Of a stretch of 64,000 nt of DNA, positions 1 to 7,811 are shown piece by piece. The position numbers and the translations under genes were made by a program. The notes beneath the pieces were generated by a model, which did no database searches, had not been told where the DNA came from, and saw only the letters and a program-made list of their open reading frames with translations. The stretch comes from Agrobacterium vitis (GTDB lineage: Bacteria > Pseudomonadota > Alphaproteobacteria > Rhizobiales > Rhizobiaceae): contig NZ_JACXXJ020000003.1 in assembly GCF_014926405.1 (NCBI RefSeq), forward strand, positions 1,529,088 to 1,593,087, read 5' to 3'. The number at the start of each line of letters is the position of its first letter. Position 1 is the first letter of the stretch.

Positions 1-353
1 ACGGTATTCTTGTTGTTCATATACCATTCGTCGGTGTCGCGGGTGGCCCATTGGCCTTCGATACGGACATTGCGCGAATGAGTTTTGCGATGGCACACAG
101 AGCCAACAGTGTTCGATTTGACGCCAAGACCCACGCCCGGCTCGTCGCCGAAGCATTTCGTGACAACCGAATTTTGCTTGTGGGCGCGCTGCCCAGTCAT
201 ATGCACTGTCGCGGCCGTGCCGGCTGCGTCGGATTGGTAGGCTATAATATTGTATGGCACGCAGGCATGCGGCGAGCGGCAAACATCAGGATATTTCGAG
301 ATGATCAGACCCAATCGCGTCTCGCGGCTTGCCTCTTGCGATGGATAGCTCAT
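1..353 (-). CDS. PAAR-like DUF4150 protein, N-terminal part (possible T6SS effector, Tde2-like)
   Basis: Reading leftwards from the ATG at 353 (SD GGAGG), the frame stays open to the window edge and gives at least 117 residues. It begins MSYPSQEASRETRLGLIISK, then YPDVCRSPHACVPYNIIAYQ and later FGDEPGVGLGVKSNTVG. The early D-V-C-x-S-P/VPYNI-type pattern is that of DUF4150 PAAR-like domains, which cap VgrG spikes. The start codon overlaps the stop of the DUF2169 gene by 4 nt (ATGA), so the two are translationally coupled. From memory, Agrobacterium vgrG2 is followed by a DUF2169 adaptor and the DNase effector Tde2 (Ntox15), so the missing C-terminus may carry a toxin; this is inference because that part is outside the window. 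The family call is good, the toxin identity unknown. Confidence 0.72.
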   Translation of the reverse strand, partial: MSYPSQEASRETRLGLIISKYPDVCRSPHACVPYNIIAYQSDAAGTAATVHMTGQRAHKQNSVVTKCFGDEPGVGLGVKSNTVGSVCHRKTHSRNVRIEGQWATRDTDEWYMNNKNT

Positions 354-1420
354 GCCAGCACCTCCGTCAGTCCATGCAGGCTGGCGCGTGGCAGGCTGGC
401 CGCTTCCCGATCCGCAAACGGCCTGTCTGACAGGTTGATACATAGAAAATTCGGGCAGATCGGCAGCCAGGCGCGCCAGGTCAAATCGACGTTCCGGGCG
501 CCATTGCGAAAGTCGATATGCACGCCGTCGAGGTTGAGCTGCACCACAACCTCGCGGCCGTCGCGCCACCGATAGCTCGCAACAGGGCGCAGCGCAGGGA
601 GCGCGAACTTGAACGTCCCGCCGCCAGGCGTCAGTCTCGCCATCTCCACCATCTCGTCGCCCGCCAGAAAACCTGGATAGATCATCGACGGATGGGCCGA
701 ATGATAAAACCGATAGTCGAAATCGACGGGAAGCTGAGGATGACGATGCGCCTGCCAAGTGTCGTCATAGGTGCCAGCATATCTCTGGCGAAAATACCAG
801 AATGGCGCCACCGGTCCGAGGCCTAGCGGCTTGCGTGCAAAAAACGGATCTGAATAGTCTTCTTCGGCGTCATCGATGCGTGGTGCTGGCACTGATGCGG
901 ATGACAGCGCCTGTTCGGGCGTCGGCCTCGATACACCTATCGGATTGCCGGGAACGCTGGGCGAGCCCAGTCCTTCGATGTGGCCATCGCCGGCTGCCAA
1001 TCGATAATCAATCGGAACCTCGGTCGCTTCCTGCGGATCTGACAAGCGCCATTTGCCTGCGGTGCAGATCCAGGACCGTGCTCCTGTCACCCGAATGGCA
1101 TGAGAAAGCTGTCCAACCTTGATCGCAACGAGCCAGTCCTGTTTGGCGCGCCCGTCCGGCGCATAGGCTGCACCGAGAAACGTGATGTCGCTTGCCGGTT
1201 TGAATGGAATGAGATCAGCAGCTTTGATCAGAGGTGAGGTATGGGGATTGCCGTCATACTCATCCACCAGCACGATATCCTGCCGGTCACTGAGTTGAAG
1301 AGAGCCGTCCGCGTTGACCTGATAACGTCCTCGCACCGCGATCACGCCCATATCCTCGCCATCGCGATGGGCTTGCTCGAAACCGATGGCAGCAAAGCGC
1401 GTGAGATTTTTCCCCAGCAT
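350..1420 (-). CDS. DUF2169 family T6SS adaptor/chaperone
   Basis: A 356-residue protein without signal peptide or membrane segment, beginning MLGKNLTRFAAIGFEQAHRD, with a central stretch GPVAPFWYFRQRYAGTYDD and further on FDYRFYHSAHPSMIYPG. These are typical of DUF2169 proteins. The family is known to escort PAAR-like/DUF4150 effectors to their cognate VgrG in type VI secretion. It lies 10 nt downstream of vgrG and overlaps the DUF4150 gene by 4 nt, the standard order spike, adaptor, effector. It probably acts in the cytoplasm before loading. An AGGG stretch 7 nt upstream of the ATG supports the start. Confidence 0.85.
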   Translation of the reverse strand: MLGKNLTRFAAIGFEQAHRDGEDMGVIAVRGRYQVNADGSLQLSDRQDIVLVDEYDGNPHTSPLIKAADLIPFKPASDITFLGAAYAPDGRAKQDWLVAIKVGQLSHAIRVTGARSWICTAGKWRLSDPQEATEVPIDYRLAAGDGHIEGLGSPSVPGNPIGVSRPTPEQALSSASVPAPRIDDAEEDYSDPFFARKPLGLGPVAPFWYFRQRYAGTYDDTWQAHRHPQLPVDFDYRFYHSAHPSMIYPGFLAGDEMVEMARLTPGGGTFKFALPALRPVASYRWRDGREVVVQLNLDGVHIDFRNGARNVDLTWRAWLPICPNFLCINLSDRPFADREAASLPRASLHGLTEVLA

Positions 1421-1430
1421 GCACGCGCCC

Positions 1431-3656
1431 TCAGTTCAGATCGATGACTTCGCCGTTGATCTGGACATGTCCCGATGCGGCGAAGTTAAACTTGGTGCCG
1501 ACGATCGTAACATTACCAGCCTTGTCCATCATCAGCTTGGATTCGCCACATTTGATGATGAATTCCTCGCCAGCGTTGATGGTCATGGTGTGACCTACGG
1601 TGGTGTTCTTGTAGAGACCGATCTGTTCGGTTCGGGCAATGCCAATGGTGTCGGAGCGAAATTTTTCGATCACCGTGTTGACGATGCCGCTGATCGGCAG
1701 AATTTTGCCCAACAGTCCGCCAAGGGTCGATCCCGTCGATGCCTGCTCCGTGCCGGCTGCCGTTCTGAAGTTGCCGGCGTTGGTGACATCCGCATTCGCC
1801 GATAGAGATGCAACCTCCGCCGTTACTCCCGTCGAAGCCATGGCCCCGGCGAATTCCTGCAACAGACCGTGACCGATAGCGGACGAACCATTCTTACTGT
1901 CTATGCCACCAGCCGCCGCGATACTGGCAAGAGAGGCGAACAGAGAAGAGCTTGCACCTCCGCCAACGGTGACATTTTTAGACCCGCCGATTTTTTCCTG
2001 ATGATTCTGGCCGACGTCAATTGATTTATTCTGCCCGATACTCTCGACCTGATGAGCGTCGACCCGTTTGACGCGATTATTCAACACTTTGATCGTCTGA
2101 TCCTTCTGGGCATGGAAGAACATGTTCTCCTTGCCGTTCTCATCCTCGAAGGTCATCTCGTTGAAGCCGCTACCTTTATGGGTGTTGGAGCGCAGCACCA
2201 TGCGGGTCTTGTTGGCGGGCAGGTCGTAGGGCACCGGGTTTTTCGGGTTCGGCACCACGCCAATGACCAGAGGCCGATCCGGATCGCCATCAACGAATGA
2301 CACCATTACTTCCATGCCGATGCGGGGAATGACCTGCGCACCCCAGCTGCCACCGCCCCAGGCCTGGGCGACGCGCACCCAGCAGGTATCACTGCCGTCC
2401 TTCTGGGCTTTTCTATCCCAGGGGAACCATAATTTTAGTCGTCCGTATTGATCCGTATGGATCTCTTCGCCCGATGGCCCGGCGACAATCGCCACCTGCG
2501 CACCCTCAATGCGCGGGCGCTTGGTCTCCCGGTGTGGCGTCAGCGGAACCCGCGACGGAATAGCCTCGAACGCATTGCGATATTCCGGTTCGTTCTCCGT
2601 CGTCTCATAGGAGCGATCAACGACCCAATGGGTAATATGGGTGATGACATGCTCTTCGTATTTATGTTCCGGATGCGGCTCCTCGTAAGGGGTGAACCGA
2701 CGGCCAGGTTCCAGGAAACGCACATTGGACTGGCCCGTCACCCGCTCATGATCGGCTTCCACAGCCTGCATCCGAAACGTCTCGGCCACTTCGGCCTCTT
2801 TGACATCGGAGATGCGGGCTGGATATTCGTAAAGCTCGCGCTGCTTGGCGCCTGGCATCTGGATCAGTGACGGCGTGACATTCAGCGGAACCGTGCTCGG
2901 CGTCTCGAAATTCCAATCCGCACCGGCGCGCTGGCCAGGGACATAGGAGAATTGCCGCATCCATTCGTTGATATGGTTGCGATCCGAGGAGCCTTGGGCA
3001 AGACGCACATTCTGTTCGCCTTCTGCTGAGGCCGATGGGTTGCTCCAGGCTACCTTGCTGTCGCTGACCTTCAGGCGGTGAACGCCGGTCTCATGTTCAA
3101 ACCAGTAGAACAACCCTTCTTGCTCGAAGCGACGCAGCAGATAATCGAGATCGGTCTCGTTCCACTGCGTTGAATATTCCCGCGACGGCGGCGTTTTATG
3201 CAGAGGGGCATATGCGGGGGCCGGAATGCCATGCTCAGAGAACAATGTCTCCATCACCTGGATGGCCGTCATGTTCTGCCAGATCCGGCAATCTGAGCGG
3301 CGCGACAGCAGCCACAGTTGCGGACGGATGGTCAGGGTATAGGAGCGCAGACCACGGGTCACCGGCGGTCCCTCGGACAGATTGGTCACAAGTCCATTAA
3401 AGGGCCGTCGCACGCCCTCGCCATCAAGCTCGCCCTGGCGGATTTCCAGGGAGACATCGACCAGTTTGCCGATCAGCTCTTCCGGCTTGACTGCCTCACG
3501 CTTGGCGCGAACCGAAAGGGTGATCTCAAACAGACGATTGACGCCTTCCTCCACCATCATTCGCTCAGGCAAAAGCTGGTCCTCACCCAAGGGCGAGGAT
3601 AGTTTCAGCACACGACTGGCCTGAATGAAATCGGTCGGCGACAGAACGTCGTCCAT
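1431..3656 (-). CDS. vgrG: VgrG, type VI secretion tip (spike) protein
   Basis: A 741-residue VgrG. The N-terminal two thirds is the gp27-like base (the phage-type motif LDYLLRRFEQEGLFYWFEHE near residue 180), followed by the OB-fold/gp5 part (TDQYGRLKLWFPWDR near 415, WGAQVIPRIGMEVMVSF near 450). After that come short beta-helix repeats (SIGQNKSIDVGQNHQEKIGG, VTVGGG) and a C-terminal extension ending HVQINGEVIDLN. VgrG trimers sit on the Hcp tube and carry effectors; the C-terminal extension usually sets cargo specificity. I place the start at the ATG at 3656 (MDDVLSPTDF), preceded by a G-rich SD; the TTG four codons upstream is less likely. It heads the vgrG-DUF2169-DUF4150 operon. No other T6SS structural genes are present. 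Confidence 0.95.
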   Translation of the reverse strand: MDDVLSPTDFIQASRVLKLSSPLGEDQLLPERMMVEEGVNRLFEITLSVRAKREAVKPEELIGKLVDVSLEIRQGELDGEGVRRPFNGLVTNLSEGPPVTRGLRSYTLTIRPQLWLLSRRSDCRIWQNMTAIQVMETLFSEHGIPAPAYAPLHKTPPSREYSTQWNETDLDYLLRRFEQEGLFYWFEHETGVHRLKVSDSKVAWSNPSASAEGEQNVRLAQGSSDRNHINEWMRQFSYVPGQRAGADWNFETPSTVPLNVTPSLIQMPGAKQRELYEYPARISDVKEAEVAETFRMQAVEADHERVTGQSNVRFLEPGRRFTPYEEPHPEHKYEEHVITHITHWVVDRSYETTENEPEYRNAFEAIPSRVPLTPHRETKRPRIEGAQVAIVAGPSGEEIHTDQYGRLKLWFPWDRKAQKDGSDTCWVRVAQAWGGGSWGAQVIPRIGMEVMVSFVDGDPDRPLVIGVVPNPKNPVPYDLPANKTRMVLRSNTHKGSGFNEMTFEDENGKENMFFHAQKDQTIKVLNNRVKRVDAHQVESIGQNKSIDVGQNHQEKIGGSKNVTVGGGASSSLFASLASIAAAGGIDSKNGSSAIGHGLLQEFAGAMASTGVTAEVASLSANADVTNAGNFRTAAGTEQASTGSTLGGLLGKILPISGIVNTVIEKFRSDTIGIARTEQIGLYKNTTVGHTMTINAGEEFIIKCGESKLMMDKAGNVTIVGTKFNFAASGHVQINGEVIDLN

Positions 3657-4037
3657 GGAAGCCCCCAAATGTCGTTTTCAAAATCAACAGATCGTATTGC
3701 TGGCCACGCAATGGCTATTCTAATATTCACTCATGAAGTGTCGCAATCACGACATTGAATCTGGAACCTAGATCACCCTACCAAAAGGTCAAGGTCTCGG
3801 TTGTAGATTTTTGTCTGGTTGTGCTTTCGCAGCAATTCGCTTTAAACAGTCGCTTTTTGTTGAGCAACAGGCCAAAACCCAAGCATCCTGACCCATCAGT
3901 GCCATCAAAAGCTGCACACCCCTGCCGGAGTAAGTTCGAGGATCAATGAGCATGATCTTCGAAATCAATCATCTGCGTTCATCGCAACGAATATGATTTC
4001 ATTCTCATTTATTGCGCGCCGCTACAATAAGGGGCAG
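3657..4037. other. Non-coding gap upstream of vgrG
   Basis: About 380 bases with no convincing gene. A 64-codon frame at 3755-3949 has no SD and low-complexity content. The stretch must hold the vgrG promoter on the minus strand. It is AT-richer than its surroundings near 3960-4030. I see no hairpin or clear operator. Confidence 0.5.
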
Positions 4038-4295
4038 CTATTCAGTGCGATTGACCTCGGAATAACCCCGTCGTTTCTTTGTGCGCTCCAGGTGGGAAAC
4101 GGCCAAATCCGCGTCTTCCTGGCGATCGAAGGTTTCAATCATCGTCTGGCCGCCTGAGCCGATCCGGCCCCAGTTGCGAATAACTGATGCGCCACCAAAC
4201 AGTGTTGGCTGGATTGCAAGCAAGTAGAAGCGTCGCATGTTCTGCGTCGTGTCAATGCGGTGAAGATGAACCAGGTCTTTCGCGTCTTTTTCCAT
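4038..4295 (-). CDS. Stand-alone WGR domain protein
   Basis: An 85-residue protein (ATG at 4295, MEKDAKDLVHLHRI) that is almost entirely one WGR domain: NMRRFYLLAIQPTLFGGASV, then RNWGRIGSGGQTMIETF, then DADLAVSHLERTKKRRGY. WGR domains bind nucleic acid or sense DNA ends in PARPs and in bacterial MolR-like proteins. Single-domain versions are common on rhizobial plasmids and their role is not established. A longer in-frame start at 4463 adds a segment without WGR similarity and is rejected. AGAGGA lies about 14 nt upstream of the chosen ATG, a poor distance, so the start is moderately sure. Confidence 0.8.
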   Translation of the reverse strand: MEKDAKDLVHLHRIDTTQNMRRFYLLAIQPTLFGGASVIRNWGRIGSGGQTMIETFDRQEDADLAVSHLERTKKRRGYSEVNRTE

Positions 4296-4621
4296 GACCG
4301 CATTGTTGTTTCCTCTTGGAGCTGCGTCCAACGACTTTTCTGAATCGATACGGCTTGATTGATTCAAAGCCTTTATGAACCGCCGCTGTTGGACAATACC
4401 GAAATGGGCCAGGTGGTTTTGTCCCATTCGGGTTGCAGCGCGATCCCGCTGACAAATTCGCAATGACGGCCAATGTGCTCTTTTGCGGGCGCAAGATCAT
4501 CCGTCGAAGATGGCACCAAACGCGCGGTGTCCCGGAATCTCTTGATAAGATGCACGGTCGAAGATGCCATGAGGATCTTCGATATGTCGTGTTGAGGCTT
4601 GACGTTCTCTATCGATGATGA
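4296..4621. other. Gap between WGR gene and SOS-controlled small genes
   Basis: A stretch of 326 bases between divergent genes. Short frames on both strands overlap each other and lack ribosome binding sites or family resemblance. It should contain the WGR-gene promoter. Nothing else is recognised. Confidence 0.45.
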
Positions 4622-4636
4622 GAACATAAAGTGAAC
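4622..4636 (+). promoter_or_regulatory. LexA (SOS) box, GAAC-N7-GAAC
   Basis: GAAC at 4622-4625 and GAAC at 4633-4636 are separated by exactly 7 bases (ATAAAGT). This is the reverse complement of the alphaproteobacterial LexA operator GTTC-N7-GTTC. It lies 17 bases upstream of the ATG at 4654, so LexA bound here would sit over the promoter or the start of the transcript. Binding is inferred from the motif only. Confidence 0.65.
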
Positions 4637-4653
4637 ATTGATCGGAGGCGACC

Positions 4654-4863
4654 ATGAACACAGCCGACATTGCAATTCAAAACGCCAGGCAGGAAATATC
4701 CAAGATACGAGCCGCCCGTGAGGTCCACATGGCTCAACGCTTGGAAATGCAACGCAAGGCAGAGGCCATGATACGTCGTCCTCCGACATATATGGTAAGG
4801 AAATACGGCGGCCAGCAACTCACTCTCAACATCGGGGCGGGCCATGCAAACAAAGCCAATTGA
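4654..4863 (+). CDS. Small hypothetical protein, probably SOS-induced
   Basis: A 69-residue basic protein (MNTADIAIQNARQEISKIRA) with an N-terminal helix rich in A, E, R and Q followed by RRPPTYMVRKYGGQQLTLNI. A strong SD (GGAGG, 6 nt spacing) precedes the ATG, and an SOS box lies just upstream. I recognise no family. It overlaps the next gene by 20 nt, so the two are likely co-translated. Its position between a WGR protein and the transfer genes would fit a DNA-damage or plasmid-maintenance role, but that is only context. Confidence 0.6.
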   Translation: MNTADIAIQNARQEISKIRAAREVHMAQRLEMQRKAEAMIRRPPTYMVRKYGGQQLTLNIGAGHANKAN

Positions 4864-5083
4864 ACCCCAGGTTCATGATGAGGCGGCTCATCTCATCGCT
4901 TGGCACGATGGAGACGCGACGGCTGCCATCCGGACTTTGCTCAAAGATTGTCGCCATCTTCATGAACAGTTGCGGCTGGCGGCGGTTGCAATGGGCTGCG
5001 GATATACAAGAGGCTGGATGCCAACAGCCGAGCCGAAACACCTCGACGTCGAAGCGGCCTCGACTGGTTGCAAAGAAACGTAG
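4844..5083 (+). CDS. Small hypothetical protein of rhizobial accessory replicons
   Basis: 79 residues. The core DEAAHLIAWHDGDATAAIRT followed by LLKDCRHLHEQLRLAAVAMG and CGYTRGWMP resembles a small conserved rhizobial family of unknown function (remembered pattern: HLIAL-DGD-xAALKTL, then SRGxGRGW). It starts inside the end of the preceding 69-residue gene. Predicted all-helical, no signal peptide. Function unknown; likely in the same LexA-controlled transcript. Confidence 0.6.
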   Translation: MQTKPIEPQVHDEAAHLIAWHDGDATAAIRTLLKDCRHLHEQLRLAAVAMGCGYTRGWMPTAEPKHLDVEAASTGCKET

Positions 5084-5145
5084 CCGCGCCCAATGTGAAC
5101 AAAACGGATAGGTATAGATCGCCCTGTTGACAGGAGCGTACCACG

Positions 5146-7113
5146 TCAGTCTTCATCCGACTTCGTAACTTTGGGTACGGCAATGGACGTTGTTGCCGTA
5201 TGGGGGTGGTGGAACCTATTCTCTCCAACGCAGGCTTTCATGTCTTCGCGTCGAAACCAGATGGCGCGCCCGCAGCGTAGCGGTGCATTGCCAGCAGTAA
5301 AGACGATTTGCTCGTCGCTGCGCATGCGCAGAACCTCATGCGGCAGGATCAACGGCCGGCGGCTGAGCTGCTTTGATCGCGACCGTGACGATCCCTTCAT
5401 TCCGGAGGAGCGATTGGTTTGGTCGACCTCAACCGTGGTGTCGCCACATCGCTTCGAGATGTAGTCTGCAGTATCAGGATCATTGATCGCCGCAAATGAT
5501 ATCCACGACGCGGATTCGAACCATTTGGACGTCGCGTCCCGACCCCCATAAGCCTCGCGCATCTGGCCCAGCGACTGGAAGATCAGCGTCAGCGTGATGC
5601 CGTATTTACGACCTGCATCGCGGGCAGTTTCAAGGATGCGCAGGTATCCGAGACGAGCCACTTCATCGAGCAGGAAGAGCGTGCGCCCATTCACATCACC
5701 ATTGCGATTGTAAATGGCGTTGAGCAGCGAGCCGATGACGACACGCGCCAGGCCGGGATGCGCTTCCAGCACCTTCATATCAAGTGCGATGAAGATGTCC
5801 GTTCCGCCCTCGGAGAGATCGTCGGTTGAGAAACTATCGCCCGACACAAGACCGGCATAGTTCGGATAGGACAGCCAGTGTGTCTCCTTCACCGCGTTCG
5901 CGTAGACACCGGAAAACGTTTCCGGCGTCATGTTGACGAAGACAGCGACGTTCTCCTTGACGAAGTCGGATTCCGATTGCTCATAGATCTCGGTCAACCG
6001 TCCCCGCAGCTTGGGCTCTGGTTCGGAGAGATTGGCCCGGACACGGCGCAGTGTCTGGTTCTTCTCGTCCGTGTGACCGGACAGACAAACGTCGGCGATG
6101 AGTGCGGTCAGAAGCTGCATGGCCGAGGCGCGAAAGAAATCGTCGCGGGCGGATGCTGTGCGTGCATTGTCGGTCATGATCCAGGTGGCGACGGCGACGA
6201 TATCTTCTTCCTTCGTATTGCCGTGACGACCGATCCAGTCGAGCGCGTTGAAGCCCACTCCCTGCAGGGTGGGATCCAGCACAATCACCTTCCGCCCAGC
6301 CTTGCGTCTGTGATCGACGACTATCGGTGCGACCTCGCTGGACGGATCAAGCACAACCAGTCCACCACCCCATTTGAGCGCGGTCGGGATTGTTACCGAC
6401 GTCGTCTTGAAGCCACCGGAGCCGGCAAAAACGATACCGTGCGAGGAGCCGAACGAGCCATCGAAGCAGAGCAGCGGTGACTTGCCTCCGGCACCCCAGC
6501 TCTGCGGGTCATCGGCTCGAAAAGGCATAGTAGCCACGCTGTCCTTGTCGACTCGATATCGCTCGCCAATGACGATGCCGCCGGGTTCTGGAAAGAGCTT
6601 TGCCGCCTCCTGCAACTTCATCCAGTCGGCTTCCCCATGCACTGCCCGCTTTCCGCCGACCCGCTTAGGTCCGGTTTGAGCAAAAGCGGCGTTGCCCTTG
6701 ATCGCGACGCGCAGCGCAAACATTGCACTGACAAAGGCGACGCCTGCACCGACCATTGTCGCTGGATCGGCATAGGTGAGAACCGATTGTCCTGCCGGTA
6801 CGCTGCTCGCGATGCCGGTCAGGCGGATCGTCTCGGGTATGATCGCGATAACGATCGCCGCGCCGTTTCCGGCAAGGACGCTCAGACCCGCCGTCTTGAT
6901 GTTGGCTGATCCATTTGCCGCGAACAACGCAACGACACCAGTTGCGGCGACCGCGATGTAGGGGAGGGCAAGGCCTGTTCGTCCCAGCATCAGCTTTGCC
7001 TGGGCGGATGAGCCGAACTCCGCCAGCCGATGTTCCATTCCGGATGTCATGACCAACGCGGCAAGCATGATTGCCGCTGGCAAGACGAACAGCAAAAGCC
7101 TATTCACCGTCAT
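5146..7113 (-). CDS. traG: TraG, type IV coupling protein (VirD4/TraG family)
   Basis: A 655-residue inner-membrane ATPase that hands the relaxase-DNA complex to the mating channel. Four hydrophobic segments fill roughly the first 140 residues ([31 protein letters not shown] and two more). The Walker A loop is [15 protein letters not shown] near residue 230 and Walker B is [13 protein letters not shown] near 480; a conserved [11 protein letters not shown] follows. The start is the ATG at 7113, which has GGAGG 9 nt upstream and overlaps the end of traD; the TTG two codons earlier is not needed. Length and order (traC-traD-traG) match Ti-plasmid and rhizobial Dtr operons. Confidence 0.96.
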   Translation of the reverse strand: MTVNRLLLFVLPAAIMLAALVMTSGMEHRLAEFGSSAQAKLMLGRTGLALPYIAVAATGVVALFAANGSANIKTAGLSVLAGNGAAIVIAIIPETIRLTGIASSVPAGQSVLTYADPATMVGAGVAFVSAMFALRVAIKGNAAFAQTGPKRVGGKRAVHGEADWMKLQEAAKLFPEPGGIVIGERYRVDKDSVATMPFRADDPQSWGAGGKSPLLCFDGSFGSSHGIVFAGSGGFKTTSVTIPTALKWGGGLVVLDPSSEVAPIVVDHRRKAGRKVIVLDPTLQGVGFNALDWIGRHGNTKEEDIVAVATWIMTDNARTASARDDFFRASAMQLLTALIADVCLSGHTDEKNQTLRRVRANLSEPEPKLRGRLTEIYEQSESDFVKENVAVFVNMTPETFSGVYANAVKETHWLSYPNYAGLVSGDSFSTDDLSEGGTDIFIALDMKVLEAHPGLARVVIGSLLNAIYNRNGDVNGRTLFLLDEVARLGYLRILETARDAGRKYGITLTLIFQSLGQMREAYGGRDATSKWFESASWISFAAINDPDTADYISKRCGDTTVEVDQTNRSSGMKGSSRSRSKQLSRRPLILPHEVLRMRSDEQIVFTAGNAPLRCGRAIWFRREDMKACVGENRFHHPHTATTSIAVPKVTKSDED

Positions 7114-7315
7114 TGCCAAACGCCTCCACGCCGATGGACGTCAGGCGCGATCGCTCCGCCTCATTGCCCTTGATCCTTTTGCTCGCATCGATCAGAACAC
7201 CGAGCAGCAGCGCCCGCTGTTCATAGCGCAAGCCCGCTTTCACGATCAGGCCACCGAGCTCGATCTTTTCGCGCGTGTCCTTTTTGCGCGCCTCGGTCGT
7301 CATTCCCTTTGCCAT
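7100..7315 (-). CDS. traD: TraD, conjugal transfer protein
   Basis: 71 residues from the ATG at 7315 ([20 protein letters not shown]), with TGAGG as SD, 4 nt after the traC stop codon. The core [20 protein letters not shown] followed by [20 protein letters not shown] is the conserved TraD pattern of Ti and rhizobial plasmids, and 71 residues is the usual length. The frame extends upstream to 7459, but that part overlaps traC and is not TraD-like. TraD is a small Dtr accessory protein whose biochemical role is not well defined. Confidence 0.9.
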   Translation of the reverse strand: MAKGMTTEARKKDTREKIELGGLIVKAGLRYEQRALLLGVLIDASKRIKGNEAERSRLTSIGVEAFGNDGE

Positions 7316-7319
7316 CCGA

Positions 7320-7556
7320 TCAAGCCTCACCAGGCCCGCCCGCATCCGCGCCAGACGCGAGCGACGGGCGTGCGTCGCGATCTGGCTTTTCACCACGCCC
7401 ATTCTCTTTTCCGGTCGTCGGTCCTTTGCCTCCGTGAAACCGCCCGGCAATTTCCTCAAAGGCAGCTTGAAGCTCTGCCTCGCGTGTTTCAGCCGCTCTC
7501 AGCTGGTCCTGTAATCTGGCGATTTCTTCCCTGATCTTCGATGACGGCTTCTTCAT
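7320..7556 (-). CDS. traC: TraC, conjugal transfer protein (short form)
   Basis: 78 residues starting [20 protein letters not shown], a coiled-coil-like start typical of TraC. It continues [20 protein letters not shown] and ends in a polar tail. Remembered Ti-type TraC proteins are about 98 residues and carry a segment like RIGRIALKAGLGEIEI between ETREAE and the AFEEIARRF motif. That segment is missing here, which suggests an in-frame internal deletion. TraC is a small oriT-processing accessory protein. It is the first gene of the leftward traCDG operon, transcribed from the oriT/tra-box region. Confidence 0.85.
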   Translation of the reverse strand: MKKPSSKIREEIARLQDQLRAAETREAELQAAFEEIAGRFHGGKGPTTGKENGRGEKPDRDARPSLASGADAGGPGEA

Positions 7557-7629
7557 TCCGGTTGCTCTCCTTGGCGTCGTGGCGTTGCACTTGCGACGCC
7601 AAGTCTCCCCCGGATGCTCGAAAAATGGA

Positions 7630-7647
7630 ATCTGCAGATCTGCAGAT
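7630..7647. promoter_or_regulatory. tra box (TraR operator)
   Basis: A perfect 18-bp palindrome made of ATCTGCAGA and TCTGCAGAT. It differs from the Ti-plasmid tra box consensus (ATGTGCAGATCTGCACAT) at only two symmetric positions. It lies between divergent traC and traA, where TraR activates both operons in Ti plasmids. A traR gene with matching residues is present at 30211-30915. Confidence 0.85.
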
Positions 7648-7700
7648 CGCCAAGGGCGATGCTTTCGTGAATGATCCCGCCGTTCCGAAGGAATGGCTCC

Positions 7701-7735
7701 AAGGGCGCAATTATACGTCGCTGGCGCGACGAGTT
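7701..7735. other. oriT core with nick region
   Basis: AAGGGCGCAATTATA at 7701-7715 resembles the RSF1010/Q-type nick region (AGGGCGCACTTA in that orientation). Directly after it is a 6-bp inverted repeat, CGTCGC (7716-7721) and GCGACG (7726-7731), around TGGC. The position between traC and traA is where Ti and rhizobial oriT sites lie, and the adjacent relaxase TraA is of the matching MOBQ type. The exact nick base is not determined here. Confidence 0.8.
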
Positions 7736-7811
7736 GCTGGCGGCCCTGGCGGGGCCGTCGTGGGGTCGTCGCCCCCGACGAACGAAATTCGAACCGGGAG
7801 TGCTTTTAGCT

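Noticed and set aside
3755..3949. 64-codon frame upstream of vgrG
   Set aside because: No SD, no family resemblance, in the promoter region.
3960..4030. Fur-like iron box (AATGAGAATGAAATCAT) near the WGR gene
   Set aside because: Only one half resembles the Fur/Irr consensus and no iron gene is nearby.
7671..7811. Upstream extension of the traA frame
   Set aside because: It would translate the oriT hairpin; the conserved TraA N-terminus starts at the GTG at 7812.
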